From assembly GCA_964623515.1 (NCBI GenBank), contig CAZURV010000001.1:1-64000 (forward strand): 64,000 nt of DNA. Reading direction: 5' to 3'. Numbering within the stretch: position 1 is the first letter of the stretch; every line of letters starts with the position of its first letter. Shown piece by piece: positions 54,577 to 62,764 of this stretch. Origin of the DNA: RUG714 sp964623515 (GTDB lineage: Bacteria > Bacillota > Clostridia > Oscillospirales > Acutalibacteraceae). Made by a program: the position numbers and the translations under genes. Under the pieces are notes generated by a model. It did no database searches, was not told the DNA's origin, and was given only the letters and a program-made list of their open reading frames with translations.

Positions 54577-57370
54577 TTTGCAATTCCTCCTCCGATAACT
54601 GTGACAATGCGATTTCCTGATATTCACGGCAGTTTTTCATCAGTTCAGCATGCGATCCGATACCCGTAATTCTGCCGTCATCCAAAACAATAATCTGATC
54701 CGCGTCAATAATCGTGCTGATTCGCTGGGCAACGATGATAACGGTTTTGCCGACGGTTTTTGATGCAAGTTCCGCCCGCAGTTTTTTATCCGTTTTAAAA
54801 TCAAGCGCGGAAAAACTGTCGTCAAAAACCAAGATTTCAGGATCTTTTATGATGGCCCGCGCTATCGCAAGGCGCTGTTTCTGCCCGCCGGAAACATTCG
54901 TTCCAGACTGCGTGATGGGGTGCTTGAATTTTTCAGGCTTTGTATTTATAAATTCCATTGCTTGTGCAATCTCGGCACCCTTTTGCATATCATCATCACA
55001 GATATTGTTATCTCCGTATTTCAAATTGGATTCAATAGTACCCGAAAAAAGAGTTGCCTTCTGCGGAACAAAACCAATCTTTTCACGTAAAGCATGCTGT
55101 GTAACCTCGCGGACATTCTTTCCGTCTACAAGCACTTCGCCCTCGGTTGCGTCATAAAGCCGGGGAATCAGATTAACAATCGTCGACTTGCCGCTTCCCG
55201 TTCCGCCTATAATTGCAGTTACCTTACCGGGAGACGCAGTAAAACTGATATCGGAAAGCACTTTTTCTTCAGCACCCGGATAAGCGAAACAAACATGTTT
55301 AAATTCCACAACACCGTTTTTATCTTTGCCAAACGACTGCGGTTCGGTTTTATCCGCAACAGACAATTTAACCGATAAAACCTCTTGGATTCTGTCTCCC
55401 GCCGCCTTAGCTCGCGGAAGCATAATGGATACCATTGAAACCATAAGAAAAGCAATCATAATCTGAATTGCATACTGAATATATGCCATCAGGTTGCCAA
55501 CCTGCATTGTCCCGGCATCAACCTGCTTTGAACCGAACCAGACAATAGCACAGGAAAGTCCGCTCATTAAGAATGTAATCATGGGCATCATAAGCGCCAT
55601 TGTTCTGTTTGCAAAAAGATTTACCTTAGTAAAATCAATATTCGCCTTATCAAAGCGTTTTTCTTCATATTTTTCAGTTGAAAAAGCCCTGATAACCGGT
55701 AGACCTGTGAGGACTTCACGGGCAACGAGATTCAACTTATCAACAAATTTCTGCATAATTGCAAATTTGGGCGCTACCACAGCAAAAAGGATAACGACAG
55801 TTACGATAACAATCAGAACCGCAACGGCAATAATCCAGGCAAGCGAACTCTGCACGCCCACAATTTTGATGACAGCACCTATGCCTATAATCGGGGCATA
55901 AAGCACCATGCGCAGCAACATAACCAAAACCATCTGAATCTGCTGAACATCATTTGTGCTTCTTGTGATTAAAGAAGCTGTTGAAAATTTATTAAATTCC
56001 GCACCGCTGAATCCTATAACCTTGTTAAACACTGCTTCGCGGACATCGTGTCCGAAACCTGCGGCAACTTTCCCGGCAAGAAAAGTGATGACCGCCGCAG
56101 CAAGCATAATAAGCGCCGCAACACCGAGCATCTGTAAACCCAATTTAAAAAGATAATTCATCTGAATGGAATTAACATCAATTCCTTGCGCGGTATATTC
56201 ACTTTTTACCCACATAACGGAATACTGATCGACTATCGTATCCATTAGATTTCCGAGCTTATCGGAAACTTCATTTGATATTTTGGTTTTCAGAGTATTC
56301 GGAAGAAAAGAAACAATATCCATTAAATCAGCATCCTCGCCTAAACCGAGCGAAGCATATATGAAATGCAAAACATTCTCATCAATACCAGCAATATCTA
56401 AATCAAATTCTATTCCGCCTTTTTCTGCTGAATCGGAAGAATCTCCAGCGTAGCTCTCCATCATCTCCTTAAACTGATCGGGGTTATTAATCATTGTGTC
56501 CAGCATACTGTAGACAGCAATGGGTTTGGACATAATTTGATGAAGATTTTCTTTATTTTTATCAGATTTATCTTTAAGCTCATAAATTCCGTTTTTTAAT
56601 TCATAGCTTTCAACGATATGCTCCTGAACGCTGTTTACGCCAAAACTTTTATCCCCTGTTTCTTCAGCGTTTTTCATGCACCAAATATATGCAGCCGTAT
56701 CGATTAAAGAAGCGTCTGCCGTTTCATTTTGTTCAATCTCTTTTTTTATGATGTTTGAAGCAATTTTGATTGTTCCTGCTCCGAAAGATTCAAAATATTT
56801 CCAGTTTTCCTCATATGACCCCTGCTTTAATTGATTTAAAACAGAATTAAAATCAAACGTATCCTGCTTGATTCCCGATTCTTCCGGCATATTCTCTTTT
56901 AAAGCGGCAAGCATATCATCCGTTAAAAGGTCTGCATTTTTCATCAAAGAATCAACAACAAAATAAGCCGCCTCGGGGAAAGACAGCTCCGTGCTGATAT
57001 CGGATTTTTTTTGGAAAATATAATATCCGTTTTCGAGTGTATAAGAATTTTCAATTAACTCTTTTGTTTCACTATTTTCTGCAAAAAGTAAAATGCGTTC
57101 AAACGTTTTTTTATCGACTTTTTGTGGAACACATGTAAAACTGTCATCCCCTTCATCCGCCGCAAAAGAAAGAAATCCGTTAAACTGATCTTTTCTTACG
57201 GTTTCGGGAACAGCATATTCAATACCTCCCTGCTGGATGCCGACGTTAATGATTTTGGAAGTAAAATCCGGCAGTTTCAAATCACACACTGCCTGAGCAA
57301 TAAGCAAAGCAATGATTATAACAATCGGGAGAACGAAAACCCTGAGATATTTCTTGAATAGCTTAAACAT
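54560..57370 (-). CDS. ABC exporter half-transporter with large ectodomain, degenerate site
   Basis: The 936-aa partner has a first membrane helix (about 12-29), then an insertion of about 350 residues outside the membrane (about 45-400), then the other helices and the ATPase domain. Walker A is GGTGSGKST (about 722) and the signature VSGGQ is canonical, but Walker B is VFDDSFSALD (Asp for the catalytic Glu) and the switch is AQRIST (Gln for His). This is the pattern of asymmetric exporters of the TM287/288 or BmrCD type. The ectodomain is not recognised. Confidence 0.9.
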   Translation of the reverse strand: MFKLFKKYLRVFVLPIVIIIALLIAQAVCDLKLPDFTSKIINVGIQQGGIEYAVPETVRKDQFNGFLSFAADEGDDSFTCVPQKVDKKTFERILLFAENSETKELIENSYTLENGYYIFQKKSDISTELSFPEAAYFVVDSLMKNADLLTDDMLAALKENMPEESGIKQDTFDFNSVLNQLKQGSYEENWKYFESFGAGTIKIASNIIKKEIEQNETADASLIDTAAYIWCMKNAEETGDKSFGVNSVQEHIVESYELKNGIYELKDKSDKNKENLHQIMSKPIAVYSMLDTMINNPDQFKEMMESYAGDSSDSAEKGGIEFDLDIAGIDENVLHFIYASLGLGEDADLMDIVSFLPNTLKTKISNEVSDKLGNLMDTIVDQYSVMWVKSEYTAQGIDVNSIQMNYLFKLGLQMLGVAALIMLAAAVITFLAGKVAAGFGHDVREAVFNKVIGFSGAEFNKFSTASLITRSTNDVQQIQMVLVMLLRMVLYAPIIGIGAVIKIVGVQSSLAWIIAVAVLIVIVTVVILFAVVAPKFAIMQKFVDKLNLVAREVLTGLPVIRAFSTEKYEEKRFDKANIDFTKVNLFANRTMALMMPMITFLMSGLSCAIVWFGSKQVDAGTMQVGNLMAYIQYAIQIMIAFLMVSMVSIMLPRAKAAGDRIQEVLSVKLSVADKTEPQSFGKDKNGVVEFKHVCFAYPGAEEKVLSDISFTASPGKVTAIIGGTGSGKSTIVNLIPRLYDATEGEVLVDGKNVREVTQHALREKIGFVPQKATLFSGTIESNLKYGDNNICDDDMQKGAEIAQAMEFINTKPEKFKHPITQSGTNVSGGQKQRLAIARAIIKDPEILVFDDSFSALDFKTDKKLRAELASKTVGKTVIIVAQRISTIIDADQIIVLDDGRITGIGSHAELMKNCREYQEIALSQLSEEELQNGTSK

Positions 57371-57381
57371 TTCTCCTCCTA

Positions 57382-57393
57382 TTTACAAGTAAA
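57382..57393. promoter_or_regulatory. Operator-like palindrome TTTACAAGTAAA
   Basis: A perfect 12-bp palindrome between the -10 and the ribosome binding site of the ABC operon. Together with the inverted repeat at 57443-57456 it may be a repressor site; no regulator gene is adjacent. Confidence 0.4.
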
Positions 57394-57407
57394 AAGCATT
57401 AACATTT

Positions 57408-57436
57408 ATGATATATTTTTATAATTGGATTGTCAA
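57408..57436 (-). promoter_or_regulatory. Sigma-A promoter for the ABC operon
   Basis: TTGACA (57431-57436), 17 nt, TATCAT (57408-57413) on the minus strand. Confidence 0.75.
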
Positions 57437-57442
57437 TAATTT

Positions 57443-57456
57443 AATTGTAAACAATT
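57443..57456. promoter_or_regulatory. Inverted repeat AATTGT-2-ACAATT
   Basis: Six-base perfect arms about the centre AA, 6 nt upstream of the ABC -35. It is followed by another TTGTAAAT half-site. Placement fits an activator or repressor site. Confidence 0.4.
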
Positions 57457-57510
57457 TGTAAATATGATAAAATAAACGGTAATTTATGATTAGTTGTTCT
57501 GAGATTCCAT

Positions 57511-57623
57511 ATGGATGAAAGATTTATGAAAGAAGCGATGCGTTTTTCAAATCAGCCGTATCTAACGGAAACCAGCCTTTCGGCGCGACACTTGTAAACA
57601 ATAAAAAATGTTCGCTCTTCTGA
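57511..57623 (+). pseudogene. Nucleoside/cytidine deaminase remnant, frameshifted
   Basis: From ATG 57511 the sequence reads MDERFMKEAMRFSNQPYLTE, then the same stretch continues in another frame as GNQPFGATLVNNKKC before stopping. Together these reproduce the first 40 or so residues of the nucleoside deaminase family (MKEAxxLA...GNxPFGAxLV). The active-site HAE and PCxxC motifs are absent, so the gene is both frameshifted and truncated. Confidence 0.65.
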
Positions 57624-57843
57624 AAATAAAATATTCTCCCCGAAAACGCCTTGTGCAGGGAAAAGAGCAAGGATTTGAATTTTACAGTTTAACATTGTTT
57701 TTGCTTCAACCTCTGCGGTATGCAGTATATACGGAAGACCGGGTTTTATCCGGTTTGCACGATTAAGGAGTCAGAATGCGGTGAAAATATGAAGATGTAT
57801 AATCCTTACTACTGCATATTTTAAACAATGATTTGCATATGCC
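57624..57843 (+). other. Non-coding remainder with a short unrecognised frame
   Basis: Part of the 536-nt gap between the ABC genes and the SipL-like gene. A 34-codon frame at 57720-57824 (starts MQYIRKTGFYPV, ends NPYYCIF) has no ribosome binding site and may be the tail of another decayed gene; I do not recognise it. Otherwise nothing. Confidence 0.35.
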
Positions 57844-57890
57844 ATACAGCGGTGCTGTCTCAAATATAAATTGAGACAGCACCGCTGTAT
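57844..57890. terminator. Perfect 20-bp hairpin after the SipL-like gene
   Basis: Arms 57844-57863 and 57871-57890 pair perfectly around a 7-nt loop, 17 nt beyond the stop of the SipL-like gene. There is no T-run on the minus strand, so it may act as an RNA 3' end stabiliser or a terminator of unusual type. Confidence 0.55.
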
Positions 57891-57906
57891 TTTCATGACA
57901 CTTGCT

Positions 57907-59415
57907 CTATTTACTCCAAATCAAAAGCGGCGTTGGCTCGCTGATGATTTCTTCCGTCAGATTATTTGCCTCCATAATCTGTTTTTCTGTTGTGTTATAT
58001 TTACGGGCAATGCTCCATACATCTTCATTTTCTTCACAATAATAAATAAAAAGAGAAGTCTTCTTGTCGGTAACTTCATCGGAAAGCTGGATTTCATCGA
58101 CAACATCGGTATCCACGCTGTCAAACTCAACAGCCCTGATATGGATATTTACCCGCGTACTGATTCCCTGCGCGTCGAGCGTATAATCGCATCCGGCAAG
58201 AGAGGCACTTGGACTGCATTTCAACCGCGTTATCCCGCATATTTCTTCTTTAAAACAAAATTCGCTTTCCTCTTCCTGTAACATAGTCGTTCCATTCTCA
58301 TCTTCAATTAGAGCATATACATTGACTGTTCCGAAAAACTTGATTTTATCGTCGTCCATTGCAGCATTAACAGTTATGTTATCACACCAAAAATCGACAA
58401 CCTTACAGACATTCCGTTCTTCCATTATAAAATGATGCGTATAGCATTTTGAAAAATTATTAATTATTCTGTCAACCGATACGCGCTTTTTTGAACAGGT
58501 TGAAGCGTAATCGGTGGAATAAGCATCTGTGATTACCGGGAAATCAACGCAGTCATATGCGCTCGCCTGAATATTGACGATTGCCGCTATATCAAGCAGA
58601 CACATAGCGCCGATTGCATTTGGCTTCATACTTATATCAAAAGACGAAAGATTTAGTTTTAAGTCCACCACGCTGTTTTCGGTAACACCGTCAATATCCA
58701 CAATCTGGCTTATCGGCAAATTGTTTGCAACACAGCAAACCTGATTATCTTCGCTTTTATAAAGTGTTTTTATTTTCAGTTCGCCTTTCACAAGCACTTT
58801 ATTGCTTATCTGCTTTGTTTCGCTGATTTCCGGAACGGCGGTATTTCTTATCAGGCTTTTGATTTTGGGCAAATCCGTACCGATATCAACAACCTGTGAA
58901 ACATTGCTGTTTACACTTGTGCTTCCGCTTACACTGCATGCCGTTACGGTATCTTTTTTTATCTGAACGCTGTCTCCGTCCGCGCTTTCCAGAACGTCCT
59001 GCGTACAGCAACAACTAAGCTTGGCGCTGATGGCAAAAGAACCGTGCACTTCAACTTTTCTGGGGCTGACAGCACGGCAGTTTATATACTGATTTGCCGT
59101 CGTGATTTCAAGTACGGCACCAACTGCATCACAATCAATGTCAATTTGTTTGGAAAACGATGAAGAATGTTCAAAACTGCTTAATTCTCCGTCGCTCACA
59201 TACAGAAGCCTTACGGTTACTGTTCCGTCTATGATAATTCTGTCTCCCGAAACCGAACTGCTTGTTATATTCGGCTGAGCGAAACATTTGAGTATTCTTG
59301 AGATTTCCCCACAGTAATCGGGTAGCGATAAATCGCAGTCCACCGCCTGTTCACAGCATTTATTGAAAATTGTATTATTAACTTTAATCTGTGTTCTTTT
59401 TATATTAAGCGACAT
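57907..59415 (-). CDS. sipL: SPOCS/LysM spore protein, SipL-like
   Basis: The 502-aa protein contains repeated SPOCS (DUF3794) beta domains (repeats with IVDIG/QIVDID) and a C-terminal LysM domain (about 455-502: YYCEENEDVWSIARKYNTT). This size and layout match SipL of Clostridioides difficile, whose LysM binds SpoIVA to anchor the coat. No signal peptide. ATG 59415 has AAGGAG 9 nt upstream; the frame is open 30 codons further with no support. A sigma-E-type promoter lies upstream. Other SPOCS-LysM proteins exist, so identity with SipL is probable rather than certain. Confidence 0.8.
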   Translation of the reverse strand: MSLNIKRTQIKVNNTIFNKCCEQAVDCDLSLPDYCGEISRILKCFAQPNITSSSVSGDRIIIDGTVTVRLLYVSDGELSSFEHSSSFSKQIDIDCDAVGAVLEITTANQYINCRAVSPRKVEVHGSFAISAKLSCCCTQDVLESADGDSVQIKKDTVTACSVSGSTSVNSNVSQVVDIGTDLPKIKSLIRNTAVPEISETKQISNKVLVKGELKIKTLYKSEDNQVCCVANNLPISQIVDIDGVTENSVVDLKLNLSSFDISMKPNAIGAMCLLDIAAIVNIQASAYDCVDFPVITDAYSTDYASTCSKKRVSVDRIINNFSKCYTHHFIMEERNVCKVVDFWCDNITVNAAMDDDKIKFFGTVNVYALIEDENGTTMLQEEESEFCFKEEICGITRLKCSPSASLAGCDYTLDAQGISTRVNIHIRAVEFDSVDTDVVDEIQLSDEVTDKKTSLFIYYCEENEDVWSIARKYNTTEKQIMEANNLTEEIISEPTPLLIWSK

Positions 59416-59445
59416 AACAGTTTTCTCCTTTTTCTTAATCAATAA

Positions 59446-59474
59446 TACATATGAGAAAGGGAGAAAATATATGA
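59446..59474 (-). promoter_or_regulatory. Candidate sigma-E promoter for the SipL-like gene
   Basis: TCATATA (59468-59474), 14 nt, CATATGTA (59446-59453) on the minus strand, about 30 nt before the start codon. The -35 has one mismatch from the sigma-E pattern. Confidence 0.5.
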
Positions 59475-59488
59475 CGGATAATAAAAAA

Positions 59489-59514
59489 GGAGAAATCTTT
59501 TTCAAGATTTCTCC
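59489..59514 (-). terminator. Rho-independent terminator after spoVM
   Basis: GGAGAAATCT/AGATTTCTCC, 6-nt loop, then TTTTTTATT on the minus strand, 13 nt after the spoVM stop. It isolates spoVM from the SipL-like gene. Confidence 0.85.
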
Positions 59515-59526
59515 CTCAAATAAATA

Positions 59527-59607
59527 TCAGCCTGTTTTTTTTATTCCAAAAAATAACCTTAATATACCGCTCAGTGCTTTCGGGCTTTTCCATACTATAA
59601 TTTTCAT
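59527..59607 (-). CDS. spoVM: Stage V sporulation protein M, 26-residue membrane-curvature peptide
   Basis: A 26-codon gene with CGGAGGT before the ATG at 59607. The product begins MKIIVWKSPKALSGILR and ends FFGIKKTG. Its length, the opening MK, the KxPK segment with a central proline, the GI-L/V-R helix and the basic tail match SpoVM, which inserts as an amphipathic helix into the convex forespore membrane and recruits SpoIVA. Its location after rlmN-prpC-prkC-rsgA is also where Bacillus has spoVM. A dedicated terminator follows. Confidence 0.9.
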   Translation of the reverse strand: MKIIVWKSPKALSGILRLFFGIKKTG

Positions 59608-59610
59608 GCG

Positions 59611-59769
59611 TTACCTCCGATGATTATTCTTACAAATGAGCACTATGCCCATTATTATCATAACAATCGACATTGCAATAAGCAATGCTTTCTGAGGAAG
59701 GCACCACGCAACGAACATACCGAAACCTAAAGATGGTATAATTATATATAACGTTTTTTTATTTTTCAA
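59611..59769 (-). CDS. 52-aa predicted membrane protein upstream of spoVM
   Basis: An open frame from TTG at 59769 (GGTGGTGA upstream) gives a 52-aa protein beginning KNKKTLYIIIPSLGFGMF after the start, with two hydrophobic helices and a basic tail (CKNNHRR). Its last codons and TAA form the ribosome binding site of spoVM, so translation of the two should be coupled. I do not recognise a family. Coding is inferred from coupling, length and composition; the start codon is non-standard. Confidence 0.6.
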   Translation of the reverse strand: MKNKKTLYIIIPSLGFGMFVAWCLPQKALLIAMSIVMIIMGIVLICKNNHRR

Positions 59770-59808
59770 ATAAATCACCACCGAATAGCTGCAGCGCCTT
59801 ACTGATTC

Positions 59809-59816
59809 ATACTATG
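59809..59816 (-). promoter_or_regulatory. Possible sigma-E -10 for the spoVM unit
   Basis: CATAGTAT fits CATAnnnT and lies about 40 nt before the TTG start of the small membrane protein. No good -35 is seen at 14 nt, so support is weak. Confidence 0.3.
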
Positions 59817-59834
59817 CGGCTTGCCGAAATTCGG

Positions 59835-60710
59835 TTAATTTTTTATTTTCCACTCCTTTAAATTTTTGACCTGATTATAAAGCGTTATGTAATTTTCGTA
59901 TCTGGAACGCGGTATTTCACCTTTTTTAACAGCTTCCGATATGCGGCATCCATCTTCTTTAATATGTGCACACGAGGTATATCTGCAAGTGCCAAGATAA
60001 CTGCTGAACTCTCTAAAATAAAACTGCAAATCGTTTTTTAGAATTGCATCGCACTTTTCCATATCAAGAGATGAAAATCCGGGCGTATCAATAACCTCGC
60101 CTTCACAAACACTGTAAATCTGCGAAAATCTGGTTGTATGTCTTCCACGTCCGAGTTTATCACTGATTTCACCGGTTGGCAAAGTCAAAGACGGGTCAAC
60201 AGCATTTAATATGGAAGACTTCCCGACTCCGGAATTGCCGGTAAAAGCGCAGGTATTCCCTTTTATTAGGCTTTTGATTTCATCAATTCCCTCTCCTGTT
60301 TTCGCAGAAACATTCAGGGTAATAAATCCGGCTTTTAAATAAATCTCCGCTGTTTCAGACACGTCTTTTATATCTTTTTTATTTAAAATAATAATCGGTT
60401 CAATATTATTTTTCTCACAAAGAGCCGTTATTTTATCTATAATCAGGGTGTTGGGTGCAGGTTTAACAGATGATGAAACAATCATAAGCCTGTCAATATT
60501 GGCCACAGGTGGTCTGACAAAAAAATTCTTTCTCGGAAGGATTTCATCAATTGTGTTTTCCGCCTTGTCATTTATGCTGATATGAACATAGTCGCCTACA
60601 AGAGGCGTAATTTTATGACTTCGGAAAAGTCCTCTTGCTTTACACTCGATAATACCGCAGGCGGTTCTTACATAATAAAAACCGCCTACTCCTTTAATAA
60701 TTCTGTTCAT
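59835..60710 (-). CDS. rsgA: Small ribosomal subunit GTPase RsgA
   Basis: The 291-aa circularly permuted GTPase matures the 30S subunit. An OB-fold opens the protein, G4 (LNKKD) precedes G1 (GNSGVGKSS, about 163) and G3 (DTPGF), and a C-terminal zinc site is CRYTSCAHIKEDGC (about 246-259). It follows prkC by 9 nt, a standard Firmicute cluster (prpC-prkC-rsgA). Confidence 0.97.
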   Translation of the reverse strand: MNRIIKGVGGFYYVRTACGIIECKARGLFRSHKITPLVGDYVHISINDKAENTIDEILPRKNFFVRPPVANIDRLMIVSSSVKPAPNTLIIDKITALCEKNNIEPIIILNKKDIKDVSETAEIYLKAGFITLNVSAKTGEGIDEIKSLIKGNTCAFTGNSGVGKSSILNAVDPSLTLPTGEISDKLGRGRHTTRFSQIYSVCEGEVIDTPGFSSLDMEKCDAILKNDLQFYFREFSSYLGTCRYTSCAHIKEDGCRISEAVKKGEIPRSRYENYITLYNQVKNLKEWKIKN

Positions 60711-60719
60711 CTACACCTC

Positions 60720-62762
60720 TTAAGAGAATGTGCCGGTATTGAAATTAACATTTCCGGAATAAACTTCCTCACCGTTAACTTCAACGGATAATATATGGGT
60801 AGCTCCGCTTCCTTCCACGGATACGTTATAAGTTCCGCCGGCACATTTTACCGTAGCCTGATCGACAAGCTTGTTGTCAAGATATACCTTTAGCGTACCA
60901 TCTCCTCCATCGTTCGGAAGCTGAACGGGAATGGTCACTTTTGAAATTTTATCCGTTGCCTGCGTGGTCGACGCAGTAGTTGCCTGCGTAGTCGGTTTTG
61001 TTGTGGGTGCAGTTCCCGAAGAAAGCGTAAGCGTGATGGAAGCGCCGTATTTTACGGTAGAACCATCTGTTACAGATTGTTCTATAACAATATCTTTAGC
61101 CTTATTGCTATCCTTATATTCCAAATCAACCGATATATCAAATTTCTCTTTATATTCATTCAGCCATTTTAGAGCATCAGACTTATTCATACCGATCAGA
61201 TCAGTCATAGCGAAACTAGAACCAACGCTTATATAAACGGTCAATTCCTCATCCGGTTTTATTTTTGATCCGGCAGACGGGCTGGTTTCTATAACTATTC
61301 CCTCGCTGACAGTGTTACTTCCTCTTTCAACGAAAACAATATTTTTAAATCCTTTTTCCTTCAGTTCAATCTGCGCGTTTGTTTTGGTTAGGCCGGATAA
61401 ATCAGGGATTTCAATTCCTTCGCTTTCGGAAGCGACTGTGAGCGTTATCTTTTTTGATTTTCTCATATTTGTATTTGCAGCGGGGTCCTGTTTAATTACT
61501 TCGCCCTCTTCATATTTTGATGTATCATAATTTGTGGAATAAACAATATCATTGAATTTATACGATTTGTATTCATCGTTATTTTTAATTTCCTCTTCAT
61601 AATTCAGCCCTACAAAATTTGGAACTTTTACCGATGAAAACATACTTATACCCAGCACTATGGCTAAAATAATTATTGCCACAGCGCCGATTACGGAAGC
61701 GATAATTATTTTTTTCTTTTTGGAATCGGCAGCTTTTTTATCCGGATTTTTTCTTATGCCGTATTTTTCCTTATAGTAATCATCGTTCAAATCATCGTTC
61801 TCTTCACCCGCCAGCTCGCTGTTTTCAAGCTCTTCGTCAAGTTCAAGCCCTTTTACAATGGTATTTTCATAGTTATTATCCTGTACAGGAGTATATTTTG
61901 TTCCGTTAACATAGCTGTATTCAAAGTTTATGGCGGGATTCATAACAAGCTCGTTGATATCCATCAGCATTTCAGCTGCAGATTGATACCTTTCCCTCGG
62001 GTTTTTCTGCATGGCTCGCATAGTGATCTGCTCGAGACCGACAGGGAGTTCCGCATTTACAGTGCGGGGCATCTCCGCGTCTTTCTGAAGCTGCATAATA
62101 GCGATGGATACGGCGCTGTCTCCCTGGAAAGGCACTTTCCCCGTTATCATCTCATAAAGCACAACGCCGGCAGAATAAATATCGGCTTTTTCATCGGTTA
62201 CATCTCCGCGCGCCTGCTCCGGGCTTATATAATGAACAGAACCGATTGCGCCCTCGGTCATCGTTCTTGTATCCGAACGTGCGAATCGTGCAATCCCGAA
62301 ATCTGTTACTTTTATATTCCCGTTTTGAAGCAGGATAATATTCTGCGGCTTAATATCCCTGTGGATAATTCCCTTGTCATGCGCATGCTGAAGCGCTTTT
62401 AAAATCTGCGCTTCAAAATGAACCGCTTCTTTCCAATCCACGCAACCCTGTGTTTTTATATATTCTTTCAGGGTAATGCCGTCAATATATTCCATGACAA
62501 TATACTGAATTTTTTCACCAAAGCTCACATCATAAACTTTCACGATATTCGGATGATTCAAAACGGCAATCGCCTTTGATTCATTTTTAAATTTACGGCG
62601 GAACTCCTCATTTGCCAAAAATTCGTCTTTCAGTATTTTTACGGCAACTATCCTGTCGTCAATGTTATCATACGCCTTGTAAACAACGGCCATTCCTCCG
62701 ACGCCTATAACTTCTTGTATCTCATATCTGCCATCCAATCTTTTACCAACAAAATTATCCAT
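60720..62762 (-). CDS. prkC: PASTA-domain serine/threonine kinase (PrkC type)
   Basis: The 680-aa membrane kinase has a Hanks kinase domain (ATP lysine K42, HRD at 134-136, DFG at 154-156), a charged juxtamembrane part, one membrane helix (about 350-372), three extracellular PASTA repeats (about 378-580), a Thr-rich linker and a beta-rich C-terminal domain. PrkC senses muropeptides and controls growth and germination. ATG 62762 has AAGGAGG; the frame is open 7 codons upstream. It lies 2 nt after prpC. Confidence 0.96.
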   Translation of the reverse strand: MDNFVGKRLDGRYEIQEVIGVGGMAVVYKAYDNIDDRIVAVKILKDEFLANEEFRRKFKNESKAIAVLNHPNIVKVYDVSFGEKIQYIVMEYIDGITLKEYIKTQGCVDWKEAVHFEAQILKALQHAHDKGIIHRDIKPQNIILLQNGNIKVTDFGIARFARSDTRTMTEGAIGSVHYISPEQARGDVTDEKADIYSAGVVLYEMITGKVPFQGDSAVSIAIMQLQKDAEMPRTVNAELPVGLEQITMRAMQKNPRERYQSAAEMLMDINELVMNPAINFEYSYVNGTKYTPVQDNNYENTIVKGLELDEELENSELAGEENDDLNDDYYKEKYGIRKNPDKKAADSKKKKIIIASVIGAVAIIILAIVLGISMFSSVKVPNFVGLNYEEEIKNNDEYKSYKFNDIVYSTNYDTSKYEEGEVIKQDPAANTNMRKSKKITLTVASESEGIEIPDLSGLTKTNAQIELKEKGFKNIVFVERGSNTVSEGIVIETSPSAGSKIKPDEELTVYISVGSSFAMTDLIGMNKSDALKWLNEYKEKFDISVDLEYKDSNKAKDIVIEQSVTDGSTVKYGASITLTLSSGTAPTTKPTTQATTASTTQATDKISKVTIPVQLPNDGGDGTLKVYLDNKLVDQATVKCAGGTYNVSVEGSGATHILSVEVNGEEVYSGNVNFNTGTFS

Positions 62763-62764
62763 TT

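Noticed and set aside
57844..57890. Long hairpin as the end of a transposon
   Set aside because: It is a single local inverted repeat with a 7-nt loop just after a stop codon, fitting a 3' end structure; no partner copy was found.
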